From JBCBSP01 sp964550935 (GTDB lineage Bacteria; Pseudomonadota; Alphaproteobacteria; Caulobacterales; Maricaulaceae): a stretch of 17,554 nucleotides of DNA. The translations under genes were made by a program, and so were the position numbers. Below, one piece after another: positions 6,857-12,932 of the stretch. The notes under the pieces were generated by a model. It saw only the letters and a list, made by a program, of their open reading frames with translations. It searched no databases and was not told the origin of the DNA. Each line of letters starts with the position of its first letter. Within the stretch, counting starts at the first letter, position 1. The DNA is taken from contig CAZKBB010000058.1 in NCBI GenBank assembly GCA_964550935.1, positions 1 through 17,554 on the forward strand, written 5' to 3'.

Positions 6857-7726
6857 ATGACTGAACCCAAAAAAGGCGGGGCGCGGCTGACCGGCCGCGT
6901 CGCGCTCATCGGCGCGGGCCGCATGGGCGGCGCGCTCGCCAAGGGCTGGCTGGCGAAATCGCGCGGCGGGCTGAAGCCCGACCAGGTCGTCATCGTCGAT
7001 CCCAAGCCGGGCGAGGCGATCCAGTCGCTGATCGAGACCCATAGCCTGACCCATCTCGACGCATTGGATGCAGCCTCGGCCGAGGGCGTGCAGGCCGCGA
7101 TCCTGGCGGTGAAGCCGCAGATGTTCGCGGACGTCTTGCCGGCGGTGCACGCGGCCCTGCCCGAAGACGCGCTCGCCATCTCGGTGGCCGCCGGGGTGAC
7201 GCTGCGCTCCATGGCGTCCTCAATGCCGGGCCGGCCGCTCGTCCGGGCCATGCCCAACACGCCCGCCGCCATCGGGCGCGGGGTCACGGTCTGCGTCGCC
7301 GACGAGGCGGCCGAGGCGAGGGGGCTCACCGCGATCGCGGACAAGCTGTTGAAGGTCGCCGGTCCCGTCGAGTGGCTCGACGATGAGCGCCTGATGGGCG
7401 CGGTCACCGGCGTCTCCGGCTCCGGCCCGGCCTACATCTTCCTGTTCTGCGAAGCGCTGGCGCGTGCGGGCGAGGCCGAGGGGCTGCCGGCCGATCTCGC
7501 CGAACGCCTCGCCGTGGCGACCGTCGCCGGCGCGGGCGCGCTGCTGGAGGACGGGTTGAAGACCGGCGAAGCCGACGCCGCGGCCTTGCGCCGCGCGGTC
7601 ACCTCGCCGGGCGGCACGACCCAGGCCGCGCTCGATGCACTGACCGGCTCCGGCGGCCTGCCCACCCTCGTGCGCAACGCCGTCGCCGCCGCCGAGCGCC
7701 GGTCACGCCAGCTTGGGGCGGGCTGA
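6857..7726 (+). CDS. proC: Pyrroline-5-carboxylate reductase
   Basis: Catalyses the last step of proline synthesis, reducing pyrroline-5-carboxylate with NAD(P)H. The 289-residue protein has the N-terminal dinucleotide-binding motif ALIGAGRMGGALAKGW (16-31), the AVKPQ strand end, VRAMPNTPAAIGRGVT, the GSGPAYIFLFCEAL dimerisation helix and the ProC signature including TSPGGTTQAALDAL near the C-terminus. The ATG at 6857 is served by AAGG (6845-6848), which overlaps the stop of the preceding gene. The first dozen residues are a variable leader before the Rossmann strand. The gene ends 50 bases before a toxin-antitoxin operon. Confidence 0.97.
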   Translation: MTEPKKGGARLTGRVALIGAGRMGGALAKGWLAKSRGGLKPDQVVIVDPKPGEAIQSLIETHSLTHLDALDAASAEGVQAAILAVKPQMFADVLPAVHAALPEDALAISVAAGVTLRSMASSMPGRPLVRAMPNTPAAIGRGVTVCVADEAAEARGLTAIADKLLKVAGPVEWLDDERLMGAVTGVSGSGPAYIFLFCEALARAGEAEGLPADLAERLAVATVAGAGALLEDGLKTGEADAAALRRAVTSPGGTTQAALDALTGSGGLPTLVRNAVAAAERRSRQLGAG

Positions 7727-7729
7727 GAT

Positions 7730-7742
7730 TAGCTTTCTGCTA
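7730..7742. promoter_or_regulatory. Upstream half of a paired operator for the RelE/XRE operon
   Basis: TAGC-TTTCT-GCTA is an inverted repeat with a five-base spacer. It shares the exact TAGC-N5-GCTA design with the second site at 7751-7767. The centres are 23 bases apart. It starts four bases after proC ends and precedes the toxin gene. The likely binder is the XRE-type antitoxin encoded in the operon (inference). Confidence 0.5.
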
Positions 7743-7750
7743 CCCTTTGT

Positions 7751-7767
7751 GTTAGCGTAAGGCTAAC
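7751..7767. promoter_or_regulatory. Downstream half of a paired operator for the RelE/XRE operon
   Basis: GTTAGC-GTAAG-GCTAAC has perfect six-base arms and a five-base spacer. It ends nine bases before the GTG start of the toxin gene. With the partner site at 7730-7742 it makes a two-site array typical of autoregulated toxin-antitoxin promoters. As RNA it could also fold into a small hairpin. Confidence 0.55.
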
Positions 7768-7776
7768 GTCTTCGAC

Positions 7777-8028
7777 GTGAAGTCGATCGTGTTCAGCAAG
7801 CAGGCGCGCAAGGCGCTCATGCGGATGCCCTCGAACGAGGCCCGCAGTATTATCGGCAAGATCGAGCAATACGCCGAGGATCCCGCCTCGCTGTCGGCGA
7901 ACGTCAAGCGGCTGAGCCACGCCGGCGGCGCGTTACGGCTGCGCGTCGGCGACTGGCGCGTGATCATGCTCGACGGCGTTGTGATCGACGTTTTGAAGAT
8001 CGCGCCGCGCGGAGGCGCCTATGGATGA
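7777..8028 (+). CDS. RelE/ParE-superfamily toxin
   Basis: An 83-residue small basic protein of the RelE/ParE fold. RelE-type members cleave mRNA at the ribosome, while ParE-type members poison gyrase. The C-terminal pattern LRLRVGDWRVIMLDGVVIDVLKIAPRGGAY matches the RelE-like core, with the late Arg and Tyr (PRGGAY) at positions corresponding to catalytic R81 and Y87 of E. coli RelE. I therefore favour mRNA cleavage. The start is GTG at 7777 without a clear Shine-Dalgarno sequence, suggesting low translation. It is the first gene of the pair (toxin first) and overlaps the antitoxin by eight bases. Confidence 0.83.
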   Translation: MKSIVFSKQARKALMRMPSNEARSIIGKIEQYAEDPASLSANVKRLSHAGGALRLRVGDWRVIMLDGVVIDVLKIAPRGGAYG

Positions 8029-8407
8029 GCGCATGGCGAAGCAGACCATCATCACGCCGAACGGCGAGCGCCTCGTCGTGTTGCCGGAGGCCGAGTACGA
8101 CGCCTTGCTCGATGCGGCGGAGGACGCCGCCGACGCCGTCGTCGTGGAGGCTCACCTGGAGCGCGCCGCGCGCGGCGATGAAGATCCGGTCCCTGTGGAC
8201 GTCCTGAAACGTCTGCTCGATCCGGCTGAGAGCCGTGTGCGCGTGTGGCGGGAGCATCGCGGTCTGACGGCGGCGCAGCTTAGCCGGCGCGCGGGCCTGA
8301 GCGGCGCCTATCTCAGCCAGATCGAGAGCGGGGCGCGCTCTCCCAGCGTGAAGTCGCTGAAAGCGCTCGCCGGGGCTCTTCAGGTCGATCTCGACGATCT
8401 CGCCTGA
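8021..8407 (+). CDS. XRE-family antitoxin (helix-turn-helix)
   Basis: A 128-residue protein with two parts. Residues about 7-60 (TIITPNGERLVVLPEAEYDALLDAAEDAADA and following) are Phd/RelB-like and probably bind the toxin. Residues about 71-127 form an XRE/Cro-type helix-turn-helix (VWREHRGLTAAQLSRRAGLS, AYLSQIESG, LKALAGALQVDLDDL). The ATG at 8021 has GGAGG five bases upstream, inside the toxin gene, giving the antitoxin far stronger initiation than the toxin. An ATG four codons later is possible but lacks that spacing. It likely represses the operon through the palindromes at 7730-7767. The stop is four bases from the convergent histidine kinase gene. Confidence 0.87.
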   Translation: MDERMAKQTIITPNGERLVVLPEAEYDALLDAAEDAADAVVVEAHLERAARGDEDPVPVDVLKRLLDPAESRVRVWREHRGLTAAQLSRRAGLSGAYLSQIESGARSPSVKSLKALAGALQVDLDDLA

Positions 8408-8411
8408 CAGT

Positions 8412-9857
8412 TCACCCGCGCTTCAGCACCACCTCGAACACCGCGCCGCTCGCGCTGGTCTCGCTCAAGGCGACGTCGCCGCCCATGGCGCGGGCGAGCT
8501 CGCGCGCGATGGACAGGCCGAGCCCGGCGCCGCCCTTGGAGCTGGACGCGGAGAAGGGCTCGAACAGGCGCTCCAGCGCGCGCTCGGGCAGGCCCGGGCC
8601 GGTGTCGCGCACCCGGATCGCGATGCGCTCGCGACCGTCCTGATGGGCCGCGCCGGCTTCGGCCTCCACGCTCAGGACCCGGGGGTCGGATCGCTCCATC
8701 GCCTGCAGCGCGTTGCGGAACAGGTTCAGGAAGATGCGGTGGAGATGGTCCGGATCGGCGCGCACGGTCAGGGCCTCGTCCACGCGGTTCTCCCAGTCCG
8801 ACGCGCCCACCGCGGAGAAGGCGTCGCCGGCCGCGTCGTCGAGCGCGTTTCGAAGATTGCGCGGGGCCATTTCCGGCTCGCGCTCCTGCGAGCGGCCGTA
8901 ATCGAGCGTCTCCTGGCAGAGCCGCACGCCGCGATCGACAGCGCGCACCAGGCGCTCGCCCATGGCCGCGACGCGCGCGTCCGAGCTCATCGCCAGCCGG
9001 TCTGAGATCAGCTGGGCCGAGCTCAAGACGTTCCTGAGATCGTGGTTGATCTTCGCCACCGCCAAGCCGAGCGCGGCCAGGCGCTCGCGCGAGCGCAGCG
9101 CCGCGCGCACGTCCGACTGCATCGCCGACAGCGCGGCCTCGGCCTCGCCGATCTCGTCGCGCCGGCGCGAGGGCGAGATGGTGCGCGCGGGATCCGACGG
9201 GTCGGCCTGGAAGGCCGTCATGGCGCGCGCGAGCCGGCGCATGGGGCGCACCAAGATGATCAGGAGTGAGAGATAGATCAGCCCGCCTGTCACCGCGGAG
9301 ATGAAGATCGACAGCCACAAGATGTTGAGCGAGTAGGTGTAGAGGTCGCGCTTCAGCCCGGCCTCGGGCACCACGACGGAGATCTGTTCGCCCGGGCGCG
9401 TCTCGGGCTCGGCTACGATCTGGATATGTCGGCCCGGCGGGGCGAAGAAGGTGTGACAGGTCTCCATGAGCGAGTTCCAGAACCCCATCGTGCGCAGGTC
9501 GGCGACAACCACCGCTCCGGCCGGGGCGTGCGCGCGAGAGAGCACGCGCTGGTTCATGCCGTCGGTGACGCGCGCGACAAGGAGCGCGTCGACCCCTTCC
9601 AGAAGCTCGCCCACCTGGGCTTCTGAGAGATCGCCCGCCTCCCCGGCGATGGCGGCGAGATGGGCCGCTTCAGCGCGCGCGGCGAGCCAGTCGGCGCGAT
9701 AATCCGCGGCCGAGGGTATGAAGATCATGATCTCGGCCAAAAGCACGAAGGCGACCGCAAGGCCGAGAAGCTTGCCCGGCAGCGAGGTCGCCGCGCGCGC
9801 GAGAGCGCCCAGGCGGCCCGGCTCGGAGCGCTGATCTCGCGGCGTCGCGTCGGTCAT
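8412..9857 (-). CDS. Membrane sensor histidine kinase (HAMP, HisKA, HATPase)
   Basis: A 481-residue kinase. TM1 spans about residues 30-49, a periplasmic sensor of about 125 residues with no recognised domain follows, and TM2 spans about 177-203. Next come a HAMP-like linker (204-257), the H-box KINHDLRNVLSS with phospho-acceptor H272, the N-box NLFRNALQAM (N382), G1 DTGPGL (418-423), F-box LFEPF and G2 GGAGLGLSIAREL (442-454). The catalytic parts look intact. The sensor has one cysteine, C134. It is the last gene of a three-gene minus-strand operon, 37 bases after the flavoprotein. No response regulator occurs in the window, so it is an orphan here. Signal and partner are unknown. Confidence 0.92.
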   Translation of the reverse strand: MTDATPRDQRSEPGRLGALARAATSLPGKLLGLAVAFVLLAEIMIFIPSAADYRADWLAARAEAAHLAAIAGEAGDLSEAQVGELLEGVDALLVARVTDGMNQRVLSRAHAPAGAVVVADLRTMGFWNSLMETCHTFFAPPGRHIQIVAEPETRPGEQISVVVPEAGLKRDLYTYSLNILWLSIFISAVTGGLIYLSLLIILVRPMRRLARAMTAFQADPSDPARTISPSRRRDEIGEAEAALSAMQSDVRAALRSRERLAALGLAVAKINHDLRNVLSSAQLISDRLAMSSDARVAAMGERLVRAVDRGVRLCQETLDYGRSQEREPEMAPRNLRNALDDAAGDAFSAVGASDWENRVDEALTVRADPDHLHRIFLNLFRNALQAMERSDPRVLSVEAEAGAAHQDGRERIAIRVRDTGPGLPERALERLFEPFSASSSKGGAGLGLSIARELARAMGGDVALSETSASGAVFEVVLKRG

Positions 9858-9894
9858 CCCGGTCCCAGCCTCTCGCCCCGCTCGGTGCAGTCGG

Positions 9895-11316
9895 TCAGTG
9901 CAGCCGGGAGAGCAGCCCGGCCCACGCCCTCGCGAACTTACCGAACACCACCGGCTCGTAATAGCTCGACGCGGCGCGTTTGAGCGCCTCGGCGCGCGTC
10001 GGGTAGGGCGCGATCATCTCCGTCAGCGCGCGCGCCTTCTCGCCCTTCTGCACCAGAAGCGTGGCGATCTGCACGATGTCGTCGGCGCGCTCGCCCGCGA
10101 CATGGACGCCCAGAAGCCTCGCGCCCTTGCCGATGACGAGCTTAACCGAGCCTTCAGTCAGGCCTTCGGCGATGGCGCGGTCGTTGTCGTCGAAGCCGAA
10201 GCTGGCGGTGGAGACTTTATCGCCGTGCTGCTCACGCGCCTGGGCTTCGGTCAGGCCGACATGGGCGATCGGCGGATCGGTGTAGACCGCGGCCGGGATG
10301 GCGGAGGCGGACTGCTTCGTAGGCAGGCCGAAATAAAGGTTCCGGATCAGGACCGATCCGTGCCAGCCGGCCAGGTGGGTCAGCGCGCCCTTGCCCGCGA
10401 TGTCGCCGGCCGCGAAGACGCGCTTGTTCGCGGTGCGCAGCGTCTCGTCGCAGACGATCCCGCCCTTGTCCGCCTCAACGCCTGCGGCCTCCAGGTTGAG
10501 GCCGTCGACATTGGGCGTGCGCCCGGCCGCGACCAGCAGGTGGGAGCCTTCGATGCGACGCCCGCCGTCCAGCGTCAACGCCGGGCCGGCGGGGGTGGTC
10601 TCGACCTGCTTGACCGCCTCGCCCTCGATCACCTCCACGCCGGAGGCCTCCAGCGCGCGCTTCACGAGCGCGGCGTGTTCCGGCTCGAAGCGCGAGAGCA
10701 TGCGCCCGGCCTCGACCACCGTCACCCTTGCGCCGAGCCGGGCGAAGGCCTGGCCGAGCTCTGAGCCGATCGGACCGCCGCCGAGGATCATCAGGTGATC
10801 GGGCAGACGGTCGAGCGTCCATATCGTCTCGTTGGTGAGATAGTCCGCCGCGCTGAGGCCGGGGATCGGGGGAATGGCCGCGCGCGAACCGGCCGCGATG
10901 ACGATTCGTTTGGCCGTCACCTGGGCGCTGTCGCTTTCGACCCTGTCCGGACCGGTGAAGCGGGCGTGCTCGCGGATGACGCGCACGCCGAGCCCCTCGA
11001 AGCGCTCCTGGCTGTCATTGGGCTCGATCGTTTTGATGGCGCCGCGCACATGGGTCATCACTTGAGCGAAGTCGATCTCGGGCTCGCCGGCGTTGACGCC
11101 GAGCCGGCGCGCTTCGCGCACGTGGTGGGCGGCGTGGGCGGCGGTGAGGATCGCTTTCGACGGCACGCAGCCGGTGTTCAGGCAGTCCCCGCCCATCTCG
11201 CCGGCCTCGAACAGGACCACCTTGCGCCCCAGCATCGCCGCGCCGGCCGCAGTGGACAGCCCGGCCGCGCCCGCCCCGATCACGCACAGATCGGCCTTGA
11301 TCGCTTCGCGGCTCAT
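9895..11316 (-). CDS. Dihydrolipoamide dehydrogenase/mercuric reductase-like flavoprotein
   Basis: A 473-residue class I pyridine nucleotide-disulfide oxidoreductase. The FAD motif VIGAGAAGLS (12-21), redox pair C45-C50 in GDCLNTGCVPSK, NAD(P) motif ILGGGPIGSELG (177-188), second FAD motif VFAAGDIAGKGALTHLAGWHG (300-320) and dimerisation-domain TDPPIAHVGLTEAQA (346-360) are all present. The catalytic His-Pro-Thr of lipoamide dehydrogenase and glutathione reductase is replaced by Y438-P-T. True lipoamide dehydrogenase activity is therefore doubtful. There is no HMA domain or C-terminal CysCys pair, so it is not a classic MerA. It overlaps the TVP38 gene as ATGA. The substrate is unknown. Confidence 0.9.
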   Translation of the reverse strand: MSREAIKADLCVIGAGAAGLSTAAGAAMLGRKVVLFEAGEMGGDCLNTGCVPSKAILTAAHAAHHVREARRLGVNAGEPEIDFAQVMTHVRGAIKTIEPNDSQERFEGLGVRVIREHARFTGPDRVESDSAQVTAKRIVIAAGSRAAIPPIPGLSAADYLTNETIWTLDRLPDHLMILGGGPIGSELGQAFARLGARVTVVEAGRMLSRFEPEHAALVKRALEASGVEVIEGEAVKQVETTPAGPALTLDGGRRIEGSHLLVAAGRTPNVDGLNLEAAGVEADKGGIVCDETLRTANKRVFAAGDIAGKGALTHLAGWHGSVLIRNLYFGLPTKQSASAIPAAVYTDPPIAHVGLTEAQAREQHGDKVSTASFGFDDNDRAIAEGLTEGSVKLVIGKGARLLGVHVAGERADDIVQIATLLVQKGEKARALTEMIAPYPTRAEALKRAASSYYEPVVFGKFARAWAGLLSRLH

Positions 11317-12095
11317 GACGCGTCTCCGCGTTTGGCCTCGTCGGCGCTCTCTCCGGGCGGGGCCTTGCCGGCCCGGCGCAGGATCCAGGGCAGGATCGCC
11401 AATAGCGCAAAAGCGCCCATCGCGGCGATGACGTCAGGGGTCAAAAGCTCGGTGAAGCCGGGGATGCGGCCCTCGGCGGCCTGACCCAGTTTTGAGCCCA
11501 CCACCGCATAGACGTATGCCCCCGGGATCACGCCGATCAGCGTGCCGAGGACATAGGCGCGCAGCGGCACGTTGAGGAGCGCGGTTGCGATGTTGATGCC
11601 GAAAAACGGAAGCACCGGAATCAGGCGCAGAAGCACCACATACGTGAAGGCGTCGCGCGAGAACCCGTCCTGGAGCTTGCGCACATAGCCGCCGAAGCGC
11701 TCGCGCACCCAGTCGGCGAAGGCGTAGCGCGCGGCCAGGAAGATGATCGTCGCGCCGATCGTGGCGCCGAACACCGCCACCCCGGTCCCGATATAGCTGC
11801 CGAACAGGAAGCCTGCCCCGATGGTGAACCAGAGCGCGCCGGGCACCGAGATCGAGACCGCGATCGCGTAGAACACCATGTAGGCGAGCACCGCGATCAG
11901 CACGTTCGCCTCCACCCAGCCGTCCAGATCGCGGAACAGGGCGCGCGCGTCCTCCAGATTGAGATAGCGCTGGCCGCCGAGCAGGAAGAAGGCCGCCAGC
12001 CCTGCGGCCAGCACCGCAAGGGGAAGGAGCCGCGCCCATAGCGGGCGGCGCTTCAGCGGGGCCGAAGCCTGATCGTCTCGGGCGTCATCGGTCAC
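11313..12095 (-). CDS. TVP38/TMEM64-family (DedA superfamily) membrane protein
   Basis: A 260-residue polytopic inner-membrane protein. TM1 lies about residues 22-40. The SNARE-associated/VTT core follows: VPGALWFTIGAGFLFGSYIGTG and ATIGATIIFLAARY, then LLRLIPVLPFFGINIATALL, the re-entrant, Pro- and Arg-containing region of the family, then IGVIPGAYVYAVVGS and a final TM near 230-250. DedA-superfamily members include lipid scramblases and lipid-carrier transporters, but the role of this branch is unsettled. The start is GTG at 12093-12095 behind AGGA. Its stop overlaps the flavoprotein start. Fusions of this family to the same type of oxidoreductase are annotated in other bacteria, so the pairing is meaningful. 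Confidence 0.9.
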   Translation of the reverse strand: MTDDARDDQASAPLKRRPLWARLLPLAVLAAGLAAFFLLGGQRYLNLEDARALFRDLDGWVEANVLIAVLAYMVFYAIAVSISVPGALWFTIGAGFLFGSYIGTGVAVFGATIGATIIFLAARYAFADWVRERFGGYVRKLQDGFSRDAFTYVVLLRLIPVLPFFGINIATALLNVPLRAYVLGTLIGVIPGAYVYAVVGSKLGQAAEGRIPGFTELLTPDVIAAMGAFALLAILPWILRRAGKAPPGESADEAKRGDAS

Positions 12096-12236
12096 GGCGT
12101 CTTCCTTCCTTGCGCGCTGCGCTCCGGGCGGCGGAGGCTCGCATATAGACCTCTTCGCGTCCCGCCATCACCGCCGGCTCGCTCACGCGCGCTCACCATG
12201 GCGTGAACTCGACCGCTCGCGGCGGGGCCGTCCGGC

Positions 12237-12265
12237 TTGACTTGACCGCGCCCCGCCGGTATCTC
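12237..12265 (+). promoter_or_regulatory. rpmH: Promoter for rpmH
   Basis: TTGACT (12237-12242; five of six) lies 17 bases from TATCTC (12260-12265; three of six). A second overlapping TTGACC begins at 12242. The pair sits in the 233-base divergent gap between the TVP38 gene and rpmH and implies a leader of about 58 bases. The rest of that gap (12096-12236) shows nothing I can name. Confidence 0.55.
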
Positions 12266-12328
12266 CCGCGCCTCCAGTTTTCGAACGCCGCCGCGTGACG
12301 CGGCCGCCGATCCGTCCGGGAGTTCGAC

Positions 12329-12463
12329 GTGAAACGCACATTCCAACCCTCCAAGCTCGTCCGCAAGCGCCGCCACGGCTTCCGCGCGCGCGCCGCGACC
12401 AAAGCCGGGCGGGCCGTGATCGCGCGTCGCCGGGCCAAGGGCCGCAAGCGCCTGTCGGCCTGA
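12329..12463 (+). CDS. rpmH: 50S ribosomal protein L34
   Basis: The 44-residue L34 opens KRTFQPSKLVRKRRHGFRA and continues with ATKAGR and RRRAKGRKRLSA, an unmistakable L34 with its very basic composition. The start is GTG at 12329-12331, with GGGAG six bases upstream. It heads the rpmH-rnpA-yidC-engB cluster, the standard bacterial order. Too short to be caught by length-filtered gene finding. Confidence 0.98.
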   Translation: MKRTFQPSKLVRKRRHGFRARAATKAGRAVIARRRAKGRKRLSA

Positions 12464-12507
12464 GGCCGCTCTGAGCGGGCCTGGACCAGCCGAGCCGAGC
12501 TATCCCG

Positions 12508-12544
12508 ATCGCGCCGCTCGCTTGCGCAAGCGGCGCGATTTTTT
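12508..12544 (+). terminator. Terminator-like hairpin at the 5' end of rnpA
   Basis: Eleven-base perfect arms, 12508-12518 and 12529-12539, flank a ten-base loop and run into six T (12539-12544). The loop region also forms a 14-base palindrome, CGCTTGC/GCAAGCG (12519-12532). It looks like an intrinsic terminator 45 bases after rpmH. It overlaps the rnpA reading frame, so it is probably an attenuator rather than a full stop. Part of the sequence is also fixed by the conserved RLRKRRDF codons. Confidence 0.5.
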
Positions 12545-12932
12545 GCGTGCGCGCCAGGGGCACAAAGCGGTCCGCGCCGGCGTGGTGGTCGAAATGCGAT
12601 TGCGCGCCGAGCCCTCAGGACCGCCGCGCGCCGGCTTCACCGCCACGAAAAAGCTCGGCGGCGCGGTCAAACGCAACCGAGCGCGCCGGCGATTGAAGGA
12701 GGCGGTCCGCCTGCTTCTTCCCCTCCATGGCGCGCGCGGAGCGGACTATGTGTTCATCGCACGCGCCCGCACCGCGGCTCGGCCATGGCCCGGCTTGCTT
12801 GACGATGTGAAAAGCGCGTTGGTAAGCCTCGCCTCGCGCGCCGGCCCGGCGTCAGGCGAGAACCCGCCTCCGCCCGGGCCGGGCCTGTCCGGCCGGGATG
12901 CGCGCAGCGAACCGGAAGGACGACGCCGCTGA
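12522..12932 (+). CDS. rnpA: Ribonuclease P protein component
   Basis: RnpA binds the RNase P RNA and aids 5' maturation of tRNA. Seen are the N-terminal LRKRRDFLRARQG, GFTATKKLGGAVKRNRARRRLKEAVR with the RNR signature (residues 51-53), then DYVFIARARTA. The start is uncertain. TTG at 12522 is the only ATG/GTG/TTG choice but has no Shine-Dalgarno and cuts into the conserved RL-x-K block. The frame stays open upstream, and a CTG at 12471 lies five bases after GAGG, which would add 17 residues. The C-terminal 30 residues are Pro/Gly/Arg-rich and not conserved. The stop overlaps the yidC ATG (TGATG), leaving no room for yidD. Confidence 0.93.
   Translation: MRKRRDFLRARQGHKAVRAGVVVEMRLRAEPSGPPRAGFTATKKLGGAVKRNRARRRLKEAVRLLLPLHGARGADYVFIARARTAARPWPGLLDDVKSALVSLASRAGPASGENPPPPGPGLSGRDARSEPEGRRR

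Noticed and set aside
8380..9318. Minus-strand open frame overlapping the histidine kinase in another frame
   Set aside because: Arg-rich low complexity. The kinase frame carries every catalytic box.
9898..10764. Open frame on the plus strand opposite the flavoprotein
   Set aside because: No domain content, and it lies fully within a gene with all family motifs.
9895..11316. Annotation of the flavoprotein as mercuric reductase MerA or as Lpd of the pyruvate dehydrogenase complex
   Set aside because: No HMA domain, no C-terminal Cys pair and no mer genes nearby. The HPT histidine is missing and no pdh or suc genes are present.
12202..12297. Small 31-codon open frame (GTG start) upstream of rpmH
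   Set aside because: No ribosome-binding site, overlaps the likely rpmH promoter, and has random-looking composition.
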